Notes: generated from the letters alone by a model not told the origin. Shown: positions 56,062 to 64,000, counted from the stretch's first letter. The stretch: 64,000 bases of DNA from Dyadobacter alkalitolerans DSM 23607 (GCF_000428845.1 NZ_AUAS01000002.1:557072-621071); one strand, 5' to 3'. Program-made: numbers and translations.

Positions 56062-56223
56062 TCACCAGTAATAAGTAAAGCCTGGTACTGCTTGTTGTAG
56101 TTCGCATACCATAGAGCAAAGCGTGGTTCTAACCTTATGTCCTTCTTGCAGTAATTGCAGCACGATATGCAAGCCAACAAAACCATTACCACCTGTAACT
56201 AACACAATCTCTTTATCTTCCAT
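56062..56223 (-). pseudogene. 5' fragment of an NAD-dependent epimerase/SDR gene
   Basis: From the ATG at 56223 it reads M-E-D-K-E-I-V-L-V-T-G-G-N-G-F-V-G-L-H-I-V, an extended-SDR Rossmann start with G-x2-G-x2-G, then G-H-K-V-R-T-T-L-C-S. Family likeness is then lost (M-V-C-E-L-Q-Q) and a TGA comes at 56062. Only about 37 of roughly 330 residues remain. Sequence further down in another frame (Y-Q-A-L-L-I-T-G-D-P-A-S-G-W) probably belongs to a different decayed gene. Confidence 0.7.
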
Positions 56224-56361
56224 TTTCTATATTATTATATGGCAAAGTTTGCCCAAAAAATGGAAGGGTATTTTGTTGAAAAGTCCAATAACACTTTGCT
56301 TAAAGGTCCATATCCATTTAAAGACAGCGTCGGAGCAGCAAAATGTCTTCGTAGGCTAATA

Positions 56362-56913
56362 TTAGTGGATGGTTTCCCTTTCGCCACCGGCAAATTCTGT
56401 CGGCGTTATCCCGAATTGTTTTTTGAACGCATAAGAGAAATGTGATAAATTTTCAAAGCCTGTTTGTAAATACACTTCAATGGGTCTTCTGTTTTTCTTA
56501 GCAAGAAAGTAATGTGCTAATTCCAAGCGTCGTTGCGTTAGCCAACGCTGTGGCGTTATCCTGTAAATTTTATAAAAATCCTTTTTAAAAAAATTATCCA
56601 TGGATATTCCAGACGCATGCTGCGGGTACGTGCCGCCAATTCCCGCATTGTTTACCAGCACGTCAAGCCTTTCAATTTTGCTCTCCAATTCAAGCTTGGC
56701 TTTTATAATAGACTCTTCGTCTGTCACGTCGATTTTAATTAAATCAACGTTGGTTAAGCCTAATTTCCTCAGTTCTTCTACCGCTTTCTGGCCATTAATT
56801 TTGTCACGGCTCCCGAGATAAACCTGATAATCGAGTTTTGCAAGTTGTTTTGCGGTCGCCAATCCGACGCCTTTGTTTGCACCTGTAATAAACGCTGTCT
56901 TTTTCGATGTCAT
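56362..56913 (-). CDS. SDR-AraC chimeric protein (in-frame fusion of two gene fragments)
   Basis: 183 residues. Residues 1-107 are the N-terminal half of a short-chain dehydrogenase: I-T-G-A-N-K-G-V-G (9-17), D-V at 62-63, and V-N-N-A-G (87-91). Residues from about 108 are the DNA-binding end of an AraC regulator: R-I-T-P-Q-R-W-L-T-Q-R-R-L-E-L-A-H-Y, then V-Y-L-Q-T-G-F-E-N-L-S-H-F-S-Y. The SDR catalytic Y-x3-K and the AraC sensing domain are both missing. The most likely origin is a deletion between neighbouring SDR and AraC genes that kept the frame. A full promoter with direct repeats precedes it. Function is doubtful. Confidence 0.85.
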   Translation of the reverse strand: MTSKKTAFITGANKGVGLATAKQLAKLDYQVYLGSRDKINGQKAVEELRKLGLTNVDLIKIDVTDEESIIKAKLELESKIERLDVLVNNAGIGGTYPQHASGISMDNFFKKDFYKIYRITPQRWLTQRRLELAHYFLAKKNRRPIEVYLQTGFENLSHFSYAFKKQFGITPTEFAGGERETIH

Positions 56914-56935
56914 AAAATTATTATTTAATTGAGAC

Positions 56936-56943
56936 CAAAATTA
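56936..56943 (-). promoter_or_regulatory. Candidate -7 element of the SDR-AraC gene (TAATTTTG)
   Basis: TAATTTTG on the minus strand fits TAnnTTTG and lies 22 bases before the ATG at 56913. No good TTG (-33) is present, as expected for an activator-dependent promoter. Confidence 0.45.
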
Positions 56944-56964
56944 GACAGCTTCTTTTTGGGTTGA

Positions 56965-57000
56965 TTTGTTCAAACGTCCTATTTGCTTTGTTCAAACGTC
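56965..57000 (-). promoter_or_regulatory. Two 14-bp direct repeats, probable AraC-type operator
   Basis: On the minus strand GACGTTTGAACAAA occurs twice without mismatch, 22 bases start to start (56987-57000 and 56965-56978). The near copy ends 21 bases upstream of the -7 element. Head-to-tail half-sites two helical turns apart just upstream of a weak -33 are the standard layout for AraC-family activators. Confidence 0.65.
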
Positions 57001-57046
57001 GGGAGCCTTAGCTCACGAACCGTGTGATCGGGATGGTAAACGGTCA

Positions 57047-57499
57047 TTAAAAATGAATCCTCAATCCGCATCCAACCTTAATAATATCTGTAACAGATAA
57101 TGATGATGGATTAAGCACATAGCTAATCAAATACAGGTCGTTGGTGTTAAATCCGACATATGCAGTTACTGATTTTATTTTTCCTGCACTTTTAAGCTCA
57201 CGAGTGACTGACGATTCTGTTACGAGATGCTGCCGGAGTGCCGACTTCCACCAATAATAATTTCGCGGGAACCGTTCGGGCCAGTTCAGATAGAACTGGT
57301 CACCAAAATGATAGACAGTTTTAATCCCAACGTCCAGCGGGTTAATGGTAACCATTTCAGAGACTTTTACTTTCAATGGTGTGTAGAACAGCAAAGCTGA
57401 AAGCAAATGAAGTTCTCCTCCCATTTGTTTTGGAACATATCCATATGACAAACCGGCCCGTACCCGTTGTCGGAATAAATCATAGCCAACACTATATAC
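57047..57499 (-). pseudogene. 3' fragment of an outer-membrane beta-barrel-type gene
   Basis: From about 57499 the frame reads V-Y-S-V-G-Y-D-L-F-R-Q-R-V-R-A-G-L-S-Y-G-Y, then many alternating strands, ending V-G-C-G-L-R-I-H-F at the stop (57047). A terminal aromatic residue is typical of outer-membrane barrels. Nothing upstream of 57500 belongs to it, because there the phosphoesterase fragment occupies the DNA in another frame. Roughly the last 150 residues of the protein remain. Confidence 0.65.
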
Positions 57500-58074
57500 G
57501 CAGCATCATTACTGTCTGACAATGCGTTAGAAAGCCACGGCATATCAGGAACTTTACGCCGTGAATATTCCATGCTGTTTGTATTGTGGGCAACAAATTT
57601 GATGCTGTCGTAAACAAATGAGAAATCAGTTGGGCCAAACATTCTTGTAAATACTTGTTCCCCGTTTGCAACCAGGTCGTGATTTCCAATGACGCCGATA
57701 TATGGTTCTTCAAGACGCCTTAGGCGGTCGTTCACCCATTCAAATTCCTGTAAAAGCCCAAAATCCGAAATGTCACCGGCTAGCAGGACGAAATCGACCG
57801 CATTCAGCGTATTTACTTTGTCGACAAATCGATCCAGCTCATCATACCAGCGCTGTGAGTCGCCCACAAAAACTATGGTAACTGTGTCATCGACCGGGTT
57901 TTGATAAAGTTGCGCCAGGTTTTTCTCATTTAGTTGTGTGGGCGAATTGCGGTCGCGGACTTGGTTAGGACTAAATTCGAATTGGTTGCACCCAGTTAGG
58001 AGCAATAAAATAAAGACCCAATAGCCATATGCTCTGAAAGGTGCGGCTGAACGGAAATGATTTTGACCTTTCAT
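57373..58074 (-). pseudogene. Metallophosphoesterase lipoprotein, 3' end replaced
   Basis: From the ATG at 58074 it has a lipoprotein signal (L-L-L-L-T-G-C-N) and phosphoesterase motifs V-F-V-G-D-S-Q-R, L-L-A-G-D-I-S-D and V-I-G-N-H-D-L-V. Family sequence ends at D-A-A-Y-I-V near 57500, just before the expected S-H-x-P and G-H-x-H metal motifs. The last 40 residues to 57373 are a shifted reading of the beta-barrel fragment. Without the C-terminal ligands it should be inactive. Confidence 0.75.
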
Positions 58075-58088
58075 ACAATCAAAACCCA

Positions 58089-58985
58089 TCAGTTAAACGA
58101 AGCCCTGAATTCCAGAGGTGAAACTTTGGTCTTGGTCTTAAAGAGTTTATTAAATGATTGTGGGTGTTCAAAACCCAGCTCATAGGCGATTTCGCTCACA
58201 GACAAACTAGTGGTAGATAACCTTTCTTTGGCTTTATCAATCAGCTTTTCATGAATGAGCTGCTGGGTATTTTGCCCGGTCAGGGTTTTAAGCACACTCC
58301 TTAAATAGCCGGGTGAAATATTTAGCGCCTCCGAGATGTATTCTACTGTGGGTAAGCTTTTATTAATCATATCACTTGCAAAATATTCATCCAGCAAATC
58401 TGAAAATTTGTCAAGGATCTGGTGATTGCTGATTTTACGGGTGATGAACTGGCGCTGGTAGAAACGCTCGGCATAATTGAGCAATGTGTCAATGTGCGAA
58501 ATGATAATATCCTGGGTGAATTTATCAATATTCCCATTGCACTCGTGTCTGATATTATCAACAATGGTATTGATTGTGGCTTCTTCGTATTCAGAAAGAA
58601 ACAGCGCTTCCCTTACCGAGTAGCCAAAGTATTCGTATTGTTTTATCTTTTTGGCAAGTGGAGATCCCCAGAAAAAGTCTGGATGCACTGCAAGCATCCA
58701 GCCCACGGGTCTGTGCTCGGGTTCATGTTTCTCACCACTGATCACCTGGTTGGGTGCAACGAATGCCATAAAACCTTCATCAAAGTCATATTTCTGCTGT
58801 CCGTAGTTGAGATTGTTACAATTTCGTTTGACAGAAATCAAGTAAAAATCCAGTACGGCTGTAAGGCCTGGCACTGCTGTCATGGTGCCACATTCAATCA
58901 CGCTGATAAGTGGGTGCTTGGGAGGTGCAAAGCCCTGCATTTTGTGGGCCTGTGATATCGAACTTACTCTGACCAGTTCATTCAT
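58089..58985 (-). CDS. AraC-family transcriptional regulator
   Basis: 298 residues, full length. The N-terminal 170 residues form a cupin-like sensing domain (F-M-A-F-V-A-P-N-Q-V-I-S near 85). The C-terminal 100 residues form the double helix-turn-helix (V-E-Y-I-S-E-A-L-N-I-S-P-G-Y-L-R-S-V-L near 218, I-A-Y-E-L-G-F-E-H-P-Q-S-F-N-K-L-F near 267). It is the last gene of an operon with a TonB receptor, an MFS transporter and a DoxX-like protein, 12 bases apart, and probably regulates that operon. Confidence 0.93.
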   Translation of the reverse strand: MNELVRVSSISQAHKMQGFAPPKHPLISVIECGTMTAVPGLTAVLDFYLISVKRNCNNLNYGQQKYDFDEGFMAFVAPNQVISGEKHEPEHRPVGWMLAVHPDFFWGSPLAKKIKQYEYFGYSVREALFLSEYEEATINTIVDNIRHECNGNIDKFTQDIIISHIDTLLNYAERFYQRQFITRKISNHQILDKFSDLLDEYFASDMINKSLPTVEYISEALNISPGYLRSVLKTLTGQNTQQLIHEKLIDKAKERLSTTSLSVSEIAYELGFEHPQSFNKLFKTKTKVSPLEFRASFN

Positions 58986-58997
58986 TTTTGGGATATT

Positions 58998-59342
58998 TTA
59001 AAATTTAAATGGGTACTTCAACCATATCAATAGCAATGGCAAAGCCAGGAAAGGGATTTCGATCAATGCTGTTTTTGTATCTCCCGCTCTCAATGACAAA
59101 GCCATGATCAAAACTATGGTGATGGCCGAGAATACATTACTCAGAAAAAAGGTTTGCGGGAAAAATAACGTCAATCCAAGTATGATCGAAAACGCTCCAA
59201 AATAAGGCATGATGGCCTGGGTAATACCCAGATTGGCCATCATCTTAGCCTGCTCCGGTCCAGGCGGGCGAAAACCATCCCAACCATGTTTGATACTCAG
59301 CGCTGCTGAAACTAAAATGAGCACAATGCTAATGACTTTCAT
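58998..59342 (-). CDS. DoxX-like small membrane protein
   Basis: 114 residues with four membrane segments and a W-D-G-F-R-P-P-G-P-E-Q-A-K-M-M-A-N-L-G-I loop after the first, as in DoxX-like families. Biochemical role unknown; some DoxX members are linked to redox or sulfur metabolism. It lies 12 bases after the MFS gene and 12 before the AraC gene. Confidence 0.7.
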   Translation of the reverse strand: MKVISIVLILVSAALSIKHGWDGFRPPGPEQAKMMANLGITQAIMPYFGAFSIILGLTLFFPQTFFLSNVFSAITIVLIMALSLRAGDTKTALIEIPFLALPLLLIWLKYPFKF

Positions 59343-59354
59343 TTGTGTTTTAAT

Positions 59355-60644
59355 TTAAGTTAAAATAGTCTTTTCTTTCCAAAATCCACCCATTTGCCTG
59401 CTTACCATCAGGCAAGCCAAGGCAGTAAGGATGCTTGCGGCCGGGCCAATGGTCAAACCCCACCTAAGCCCATTTCCAAGATTTGATTCGGTAAAAGCAT
59501 CACTGATTAAACCCACCAAAAGAGGCGAAATTGACGGGCCCAAAAGGCTTGTTGCCAGCATCAGCAAACTGCTGGACATGGCCTGCTTTCCACTTCCTGC
59601 AACCAAATGTCCGGCACCAAATGCGAATGGCAGACAGAAAGCAAATGAGAACATTCCGGGCACAAAAAGTGCAATAGCCAGATTGCTGGTGGGCGCAAAC
59701 AAGCCTGCCGACGTAAATACGGCTCCTATCATAAAAACAATGGCGGGCGGATGCAGCAACCGGCCCGATCTTTCGGCGACCAATTTGTCAAATAATCTTC
59801 CTCCGATCAATGTTGCCAGGATGCCCATTAATCCTTGTAAAGCGCCAAAACTAAGTCCCACCTGGCTTGCTGTGAGTCCATGCGTCCGGATCAGGAAAGG
59901 CGCAGTGAATACGTAAAATGGGGCTGATGCGAAGGTTACCAGGTTGGCAGCAATGAACAGCCACAAAAAAGCGGGCTTCGATAATAATTTGCGGCTAGCT
60001 GGTAAGAAGCCTTCCGCACGCATTAAATCTGGCGCCGCCGCTTCCTTTTTTCCTGCAAACAACCAGACCATTGCTGCCAGCACCAGTCCCAAACCACCTG
60101 CGACAGCAAAAGCATTGCGCCAGCCAATCGTATCATTTGCCCAGCCCCCAAAGCCGAAACCCAGCATTGTACCCAAGGGAATCCCCATCGAAAATAAACC
60201 GATCGCCCGCCCGCGAAACGAGACCGGAATCTTTTGCACGATTAAAGCATGACTTGCAGGTGTTCCCCCGGCCTCGCCCAGGGCTACGCCAACCCGCAGA
60301 AATGCCAGCATACCAAAACCAGTCGCTAATCCTGAGAGCCCGGTCATAGCGCTCCATATCAGAATACACGCGGCCAGCACCTGTTTTGAGCGGCCCATAT
60401 CTGACAGGCGTGCCAAGGGCAAGGCGGCAACTGAGTAGCAAAGTGCAAATGCAAGACCTGTTATCAGACCGAGCTGTGTATCACTTAGGCCAAGATCTGC
60501 CTTTATGGATTCAGCCATGATGAAAGGCAAAATACGGTCTACCTGACTGAAAATACTTACCAGGACAATCGTGGCCAGGAAGGCCGACCTTTTCCATCCA
60601 GTCAAGCCAGGCTGGGTTTTAAGTATATCTTTTTTATGCATCAT
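59355..60644 (-). CDS. MFS transporter
   Basis: 429 residues with 12 membrane helices. The start S-Q-V-D-R-I-L-P-F near residue 35, P-L-A-R-L-S-D-M-G-R-S-K near 77 (the loop 2-3 motif) and R-V-G-V-A-L-G-E-A-G-G-T-P near 116 fit the spinster/anion-cation type of major facilitator. It should move a small organic molecule through the inner membrane after uptake by the TonB receptor encoded 14 bases upstream. Confidence 0.9.
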   Translation of the reverse strand: MMHKKDILKTQPGLTGWKRSAFLATIVLVSIFSQVDRILPFIMAESIKADLGLSDTQLGLITGLAFALCYSVAALPLARLSDMGRSKQVLAACILIWSAMTGLSGLATGFGMLAFLRVGVALGEAGGTPASHALIVQKIPVSFRGRAIGLFSMGIPLGTMLGFGFGGWANDTIGWRNAFAVAGGLGLVLAAMVWLFAGKKEAAAPDLMRAEGFLPASRKLLSKPAFLWLFIAANLVTFASAPFYVFTAPFLIRTHGLTASQVGLSFGALQGLMGILATLIGGRLFDKLVAERSGRLLHPPAIVFMIGAVFTSAGLFAPTSNLAIALFVPGMFSFAFCLPFAFGAGHLVAGSGKQAMSSSLLMLATSLLGPSISPLLVGLISDAFTESNLGNGLRWGLTIGPAASILTALACLMVSRQMGGFWKEKTILT

Positions 60645-60658
60645 GCCTTAATATATAA

Positions 60659-63061
60659 TTATAATTCAAACCTTACGCCGAACGTGGGAAACACACCCAG
60701 CCCGATATTAAAGACATTACCTGTGTCGGGTAGAAAAATCTCAGAGTTCACATTGAAGCGGTTGTTTATATTGGCCAGGTCCAGAAAGGCAGAGAACATG
60801 CCTTTTTTCATCTGAACATTGTAATCAACCCGGACGTCCAGGCTCATATAATCGGGCAGCCTTCTGCCATTGATGGCTGTAATTTCCTGCGAATAACGAA
60901 GCATATTGGGATTGTTCAATACGTTGGAACGAACAATGTACTCATCGCCAGGACGGCCGGTGCTATACCGGAATTTTCCCGAAAATATCCATTTTTCATT
61001 GGGCTTGTAACTTCCAAGCAGTGACAGGTTATTTGGGATACTAAAAGTGTAATCATATTCTCCCAGGCCATTGTTATCGTCTCTCTTGCTTTGCATGTAC
61101 GAATAGCTCACCTGCCCGTAATATTTCTGCGAAAGCCGTTTTGTCAGACTGATATCCCCGCCATACGCATAGCCATCGCCATTATTTGTAAGATAACTTT
61201 GCAACCTGTTGGGCTGGACAATTACATCATCAAATCGTTTGTGCCAGCCTTCCACCACCAGTTTCAAGTCGCTCGAAAACTGATACTTATATCCGAGAAT
61301 ATTCTGGAACGTGCGTTCATTTTTCAGCTTATTGACCGCGCTCTGTCCTGCAACATCGGAGTATGCCGCGTCCTGATAATAGATTCCCGAAGCGAAATTA
61401 AGGCTTTGCTTGTCGCTTAATACAAGGCTGCCGCTCAGTCGTGGGGAAATGGTGTGCTGCTCGGTAAAGCCGGTGTAATCGTAACGAATGCTTGGGTTTA
61501 GCGTGAAACCGTTTGTAACCCTGTAAGATGCACTCACGTAACCCGAGCCATTAAATGCACTGTTGTCGAACGCGGAATTATAAAGCGAAGGGTTCAAAAT
61601 TTGATAGTATTGCGAAGGACTTGGTCTTACATCTGTGGTGCGAAAAACAAATACCGTATCAGTCCGCTTGATGCTCCTTTCATAATCCAGCTGAACTTGC
61701 ATGGCCTCGACGCCTGCCGTGAATGTCAGCTTATTGAAGCGTTTGGTATAGATCGACCGGTATCCAATCTCCTGCTGATTATTTTTGATGCGCCTTAAAT
61801 CGTCTTCATATCTGCCGGACCTGGGATCAAGGATGATGCCTTCGTCACTTAATGTTGGTGTAAAAGATCCGAAGTTGTTATCGATGGTCGACGAGCGGAA
61901 ATAGAGTACATTTTTAATGTAACTTTTGCTATCAATCAGCGTCCGCAAGTTCAGACCTGCCAATGCTTTGCTACCGCTATGATTGAAAAGTGTGGTGCCG
62001 CCGCTGTTATCCTCGTTGATGTTGTAGTCTGTCCCAATATCATCAATGCCCCGGCTCGGCGCTTCGGGATTGTACATGGCGATGAATGACAGTTTGTTTT
62101 TAGCGTTCAGCTCAGTTGTTGTTTTAATCAGGTAATCGCCAAAAACAATAGTTGCCGGGTTTTGCTGGCTGACGACCCTTTGCAGCAATCCAAAATTCTG
62201 ATACCTGCCCGAAGCGAACAGACTGGTCTTGTTGGAAATAGGCCCATCTGCAATCAGAGTCGCACCCATCAAGTCAAACTGCCCTGCAAACGACCAACTT
62301 TCTTTATTACCTTCTTTGATACCAAGTGCAAGGTAAGAGGAAGATTTACGCCCATACACCGCATCAAAACCACCATTTTGAAATTGCACATTGTCAATGA
62401 TCCTGGGCGCAAAGATGCTGAACCGCCCACCGTTGGGATCGTTAAAGCCCGAGTTAAAACCCTCCGCTTCGAGGTGTGACAAGTTAAACATCGGTATGTC
62501 ATCGACCATATACACATTGTCCTGCGTGCCCTGGCCCCTGGCGGCAATGGCAGAAAACTGAGCCCCGCTGCTCACCACGCCGGGTAAGCTTGCCAAAGCA
62601 CGCATGATATCTCCCTGCGCACCCGGGTTTCTAAAAATCTCTTCCCGGGAATAAGAAAAAGTAGAAACGGGCGTCATCGGATTGTTTTCTCCTTTAAATG
62701 ATTTCACAGTTGCTTCATTTAGGTTGGCTGCCACCTCTAAGATTTCAATTTCGGAATAATAAGTTTTGCCCGATATGATCCCTATTTCACTAATCTTTTT
62801 GGTCTGAAAACCCATGTAAGAAATCGTTACTCCGTAAGTGCCAGTGGGAATGTTACTGATGGTAAAAAGACCCAGGGTGTCCGTGTTCGCCCCCAGCTGC
62901 GTCTGATCGATTTGCACTATTACGCCCACAATGGGCTGCTTGGTGGACTGGTCTACAATCTTGCCTTTAAAACTTCCTGTCGATTGGGCGAAAGACAGCA
63001 CGCTGGCCATGCTTAGGAATAGGGTAATTACCTGGGTTTTCATCCTGCTTTTTTGTTTCAT
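60659..63061 (-). CDS. TonB-dependent receptor with carboxypeptidase-like regulatory domain
   Basis: 800 residues from the ATG at 63061, which has an AAGGA ribosome site. A signal peptide ends at S-F-A-Q. Residues about 27-110 are a regulatory-like domain (G-V-I-V-Q-I-D-Q-T-Q-L-G-A). The plug follows (N-P-G-A-Q-G-D-I-M-R-A-L-A-S-L-P-G-V, Y-M-V-D-D-I-P), then a barrel ending F-P-T-F-G-V-R-F-E-L. It is shorter than the SusC proteins here, with no STN domain and no SusD partner, so it is a classic single receptor. It heads an operon with an MFS transporter. Confidence 0.93.
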   Translation of the reverse strand: MKQKSRMKTQVITLFLSMASVLSFAQSTGSFKGKIVDQSTKQPIVGVIVQIDQTQLGANTDTLGLFTISNIPTGTYGVTISYMGFQTKKISEIGIISGKTYYSEIEILEVAANLNEATVKSFKGENNPMTPVSTFSYSREEIFRNPGAQGDIMRALASLPGVVSSGAQFSAIAARGQGTQDNVYMVDDIPMFNLSHLEAEGFNSGFNDPNGGRFSIFAPRIIDNVQFQNGGFDAVYGRKSSSYLALGIKEGNKESWSFAGQFDLMGATLIADGPISNKTSLFASGRYQNFGLLQRVVSQQNPATIVFGDYLIKTTTELNAKNKLSFIAMYNPEAPSRGIDDIGTDYNINEDNSGGTTLFNHSGSKALAGLNLRTLIDSKSYIKNVLYFRSSTIDNNFGSFTPTLSDEGIILDPRSGRYEDDLRRIKNNQQEIGYRSIYTKRFNKLTFTAGVEAMQVQLDYERSIKRTDTVFVFRTTDVRPSPSQYYQILNPSLYNSAFDNSAFNGSGYVSASYRVTNGFTLNPSIRYDYTGFTEQHTISPRLSGSLVLSDKQSLNFASGIYYQDAAYSDVAGQSAVNKLKNERTFQNILGYKYQFSSDLKLVVEGWHKRFDDVIVQPNRLQSYLTNNGDGYAYGGDISLTKRLSQKYYGQVSYSYMQSKRDDNNGLGEYDYTFSIPNNLSLLGSYKPNEKWIFSGKFRYSTGRPGDEYIVRSNVLNNPNMLRYSQEITAINGRRLPDYMSLDVRVDYNVQMKKGMFSAFLDLANINNRFNVNSEIFLPDTGNVFNIGLGVFPTFGVRFEL

Positions 63062-63175
63062 TTTTCCTTGATTTTTGTTGAGACAAAATTGCAAAGCAGC
63101 AGAAAAGCAATTGTAGCCTAAACGTCTTTTGCTGTAGTCAAATGGAATTTGGGCTTTAAAAAGTGAGCGCCTGTG

Positions 63176-63379
63176 TCACTTTAGCAAGTAGTTGTTAAAG
63201 ATGTAGCCCATCAATATTGCTACCGGGATACCGGCCAAAGCACCCATCAAAGCCCTTCTGGCTTTGTTAGGGAACTGGTTCCTATATTTAAAGTAAAGGA
63301 ATATACCTACCGGCGGCATTGCGTTTGACAGCATAAACCAAGCGTTTGGCAATTTGTCGTCGTTGTTTTTATCTATCAT
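63176..63379 (-). CDS. Small hypothetical membrane protein
   Basis: 67 residues from the ATG at 63379; an in-frame ATG at 63415 would add 12. Two hydrophobic segments (W-F-M-L-S-N-A-M-P-P-V-G-I-F-L-Y-F and L-A-G-I-P-V-A-I-L-M-G-Y-I-F) flank a basic loop K-Y-R-N-Q-F-P-N-K-A-R-R-A. Small proteins of this type are common in Bacteroidota. Function unknown. Confidence 0.6.
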   Translation of the reverse strand: MIDKNNDDKLPNAWFMLSNAMPPVGIFLYFKYRNQFPNKARRALMGALAGIPVAILMGYIFNNYLLK

Positions 63380-63479
63380 TTTGAGTCTGGTTTTGTTGTT
63401 ATTTGAGATCATCAATTCTTAATACCAAGAAAGCTGGCTCTTCTGCTTTTGCATATTACTTTATGAACTGTATTAAAAG

Positions 63480-64000
63480 TCAAGGATAACTCCGTAAAAT
63501 TGGACAATAATTTGGATCAAAATCCTGATCGAACTTGACCACTGCAAACGCCTGCCGAAGTAACTTGTTAACGACTGCAATTAGTGCGACTTTTGAAGCT
63601 TTGCCTGCGGCTTTTAAACGTTCATAGAGCGCTCGACATGATTTATTATGCTGAATTGCAGACCAGGAGGCAGTATACAGCATGCTCCTTAATTGGCCAT
63701 CACCAGTTTTACAGATTCCCTTAGCTGAATTTAGCTTTCCGGATTGATAGATAATAGGGGCTACACCAATGAATGTAACCAGAGCTTTAGCCGAATGAAA
63801 GTGCCTGAGACCGCCGGTTACCTCAATCAATGCCGTAGCAATAGTTGTTGAAATGCCTACTATGGAAGTCAATCTGATGAGCTCCTGACTGAAATTAGCT
63901 TTCGTTAATTCTTCAATTTCGTCATTTAACCTCTTTATAGCAACGTCAAACTCATTTAATATATGTGTTAAACTAGTCTGAACAGCTTCGTCTTTCACTG
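63480..64000 (-). CDS. IS110-family transposase, C-terminal part (cut by window edge)
   Basis: The frame is open to the right edge and ends at 63480. It encodes the Transposase_20 domain: L-T-S-I-V-G-I-S-T-T-I-A-T-A-L-I near residue 42, F-I-G-V-A-P-I-I-Y-Q-S-G-K near 75 and G-D-G-Q-L-R-S-M-L-Y-T-A-S near 98. The N-terminal DEDD nuclease domain lies beyond the window, so completeness cannot be judged. Confidence 0.9.
   Translation of the reverse strand, partial: VKDEAVQTSLTHILNEFDVAIKRLNDEIEELTKANFSQELIRLTSIVGISTTIATALIEVTGGLRHFHSAKALVTFIGVAPIIYQSGKLNSAKGICKTGDGQLRSMLYTASWSAIQHNKSCRALYERLKAAGKASKVALIAVVNKLLRQAFAVVKFDQDFDPNYCPILRSYP

Noticed and set aside
55893..56192. Minus-strand frame of 99 codons starting M-V-M-V-L-L-A-C-I-S-C-C
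   Set aside because: Its first third is an out-of-frame reading of the epimerase fragment. The rest may be a remnant but has no recognisable family, so no separate gene is called.
1..64000. tRNA, rRNA, riboswitch, toxin-antitoxin, restriction or phage-defence genes
   Set aside because: I looked for typical motifs and gene pairs on both strands and found none I could support.

Overview
The window looks like part of a Bacteroidota chromosome, most likely from the Cytophagales (Dyadobacter or a close relative). The support is three complete ECF sigma / FecR anti-sigma / SusC / SusD loci, LytS-LytTR signalling, PadR-linked FtsX-type permeases, DUF2490 and P460 proteins, and sequences matching the Bacteroidota -7 promoter element TAnnTTTG. 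The genus is an inference. I see no rRNA, tRNA or CRISPR array.

Layout. 1-10 kb: an AraC tail, a chromate transporter followed by a DUF2490 protein, two small conserved genes, an astacin-type lipoprotein protease with a frameshifted 3' end, a LytS/LytTR pair behind two cytochrome P460-like genes, and a cation:proton antiporter. 10-14 kb: accessory DNA with a 60-bp tandem-repeat secreted protein, a frameshifted small conserved gene, hypotheticals, and a mosaic of three unrelated gene remnants. 13.9-31 kb: two sigma-regulated outer-membrane uptake loci on the minus strand. The second carries a PHP-type metallohydrolase and a calcineurin-like phosphoesterase behind SusCD. 31-34.7 kb: a stress-type glycine-rich membrane protein, an alpha/beta hydrolase, and decayed remnants. 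34.7-45.8 kb: the third uptake locus, whose SusCD genes are followed by a PKD protein with an M23-like domain and a secreted FAD-dependent oxidoreductase.

46-58 kb is accessory and eroded. It has a PadR/permease pair, a 5'-truncated permease, a complete IS1182-type element with perfect 19-bp ends, a lipoprotein gene split by an amber codon, a truncated epimerase, an in-frame SDR-AraC chimera under a promoter with AraC-like direct repeats, and a phosphoesterase joined to the end of an unrelated outer-membrane protein gene. 58-63 kb: a compact operon of TonB-dependent receptor, MFS transporter, DoxX-like protein and AraC regulator. The right edge cuts an IS110-type transposase.

In each uptake locus the expected logic is that substrate binding at SusC signals through its N-terminal STN domain to FecR, which releases the ECF sigma factor. 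SusC and SusD import the ligand and the downstream enzymes process it. In all three loci the FecR-SusC gap holds a hairpin, which may separate low-level regulator transcription from high-level transporter transcription. The most unusual parts are the junctions between unrelated genes at 13.2-13.8 and 56-58 kb. No clearly new defence or biosynthetic system was found.
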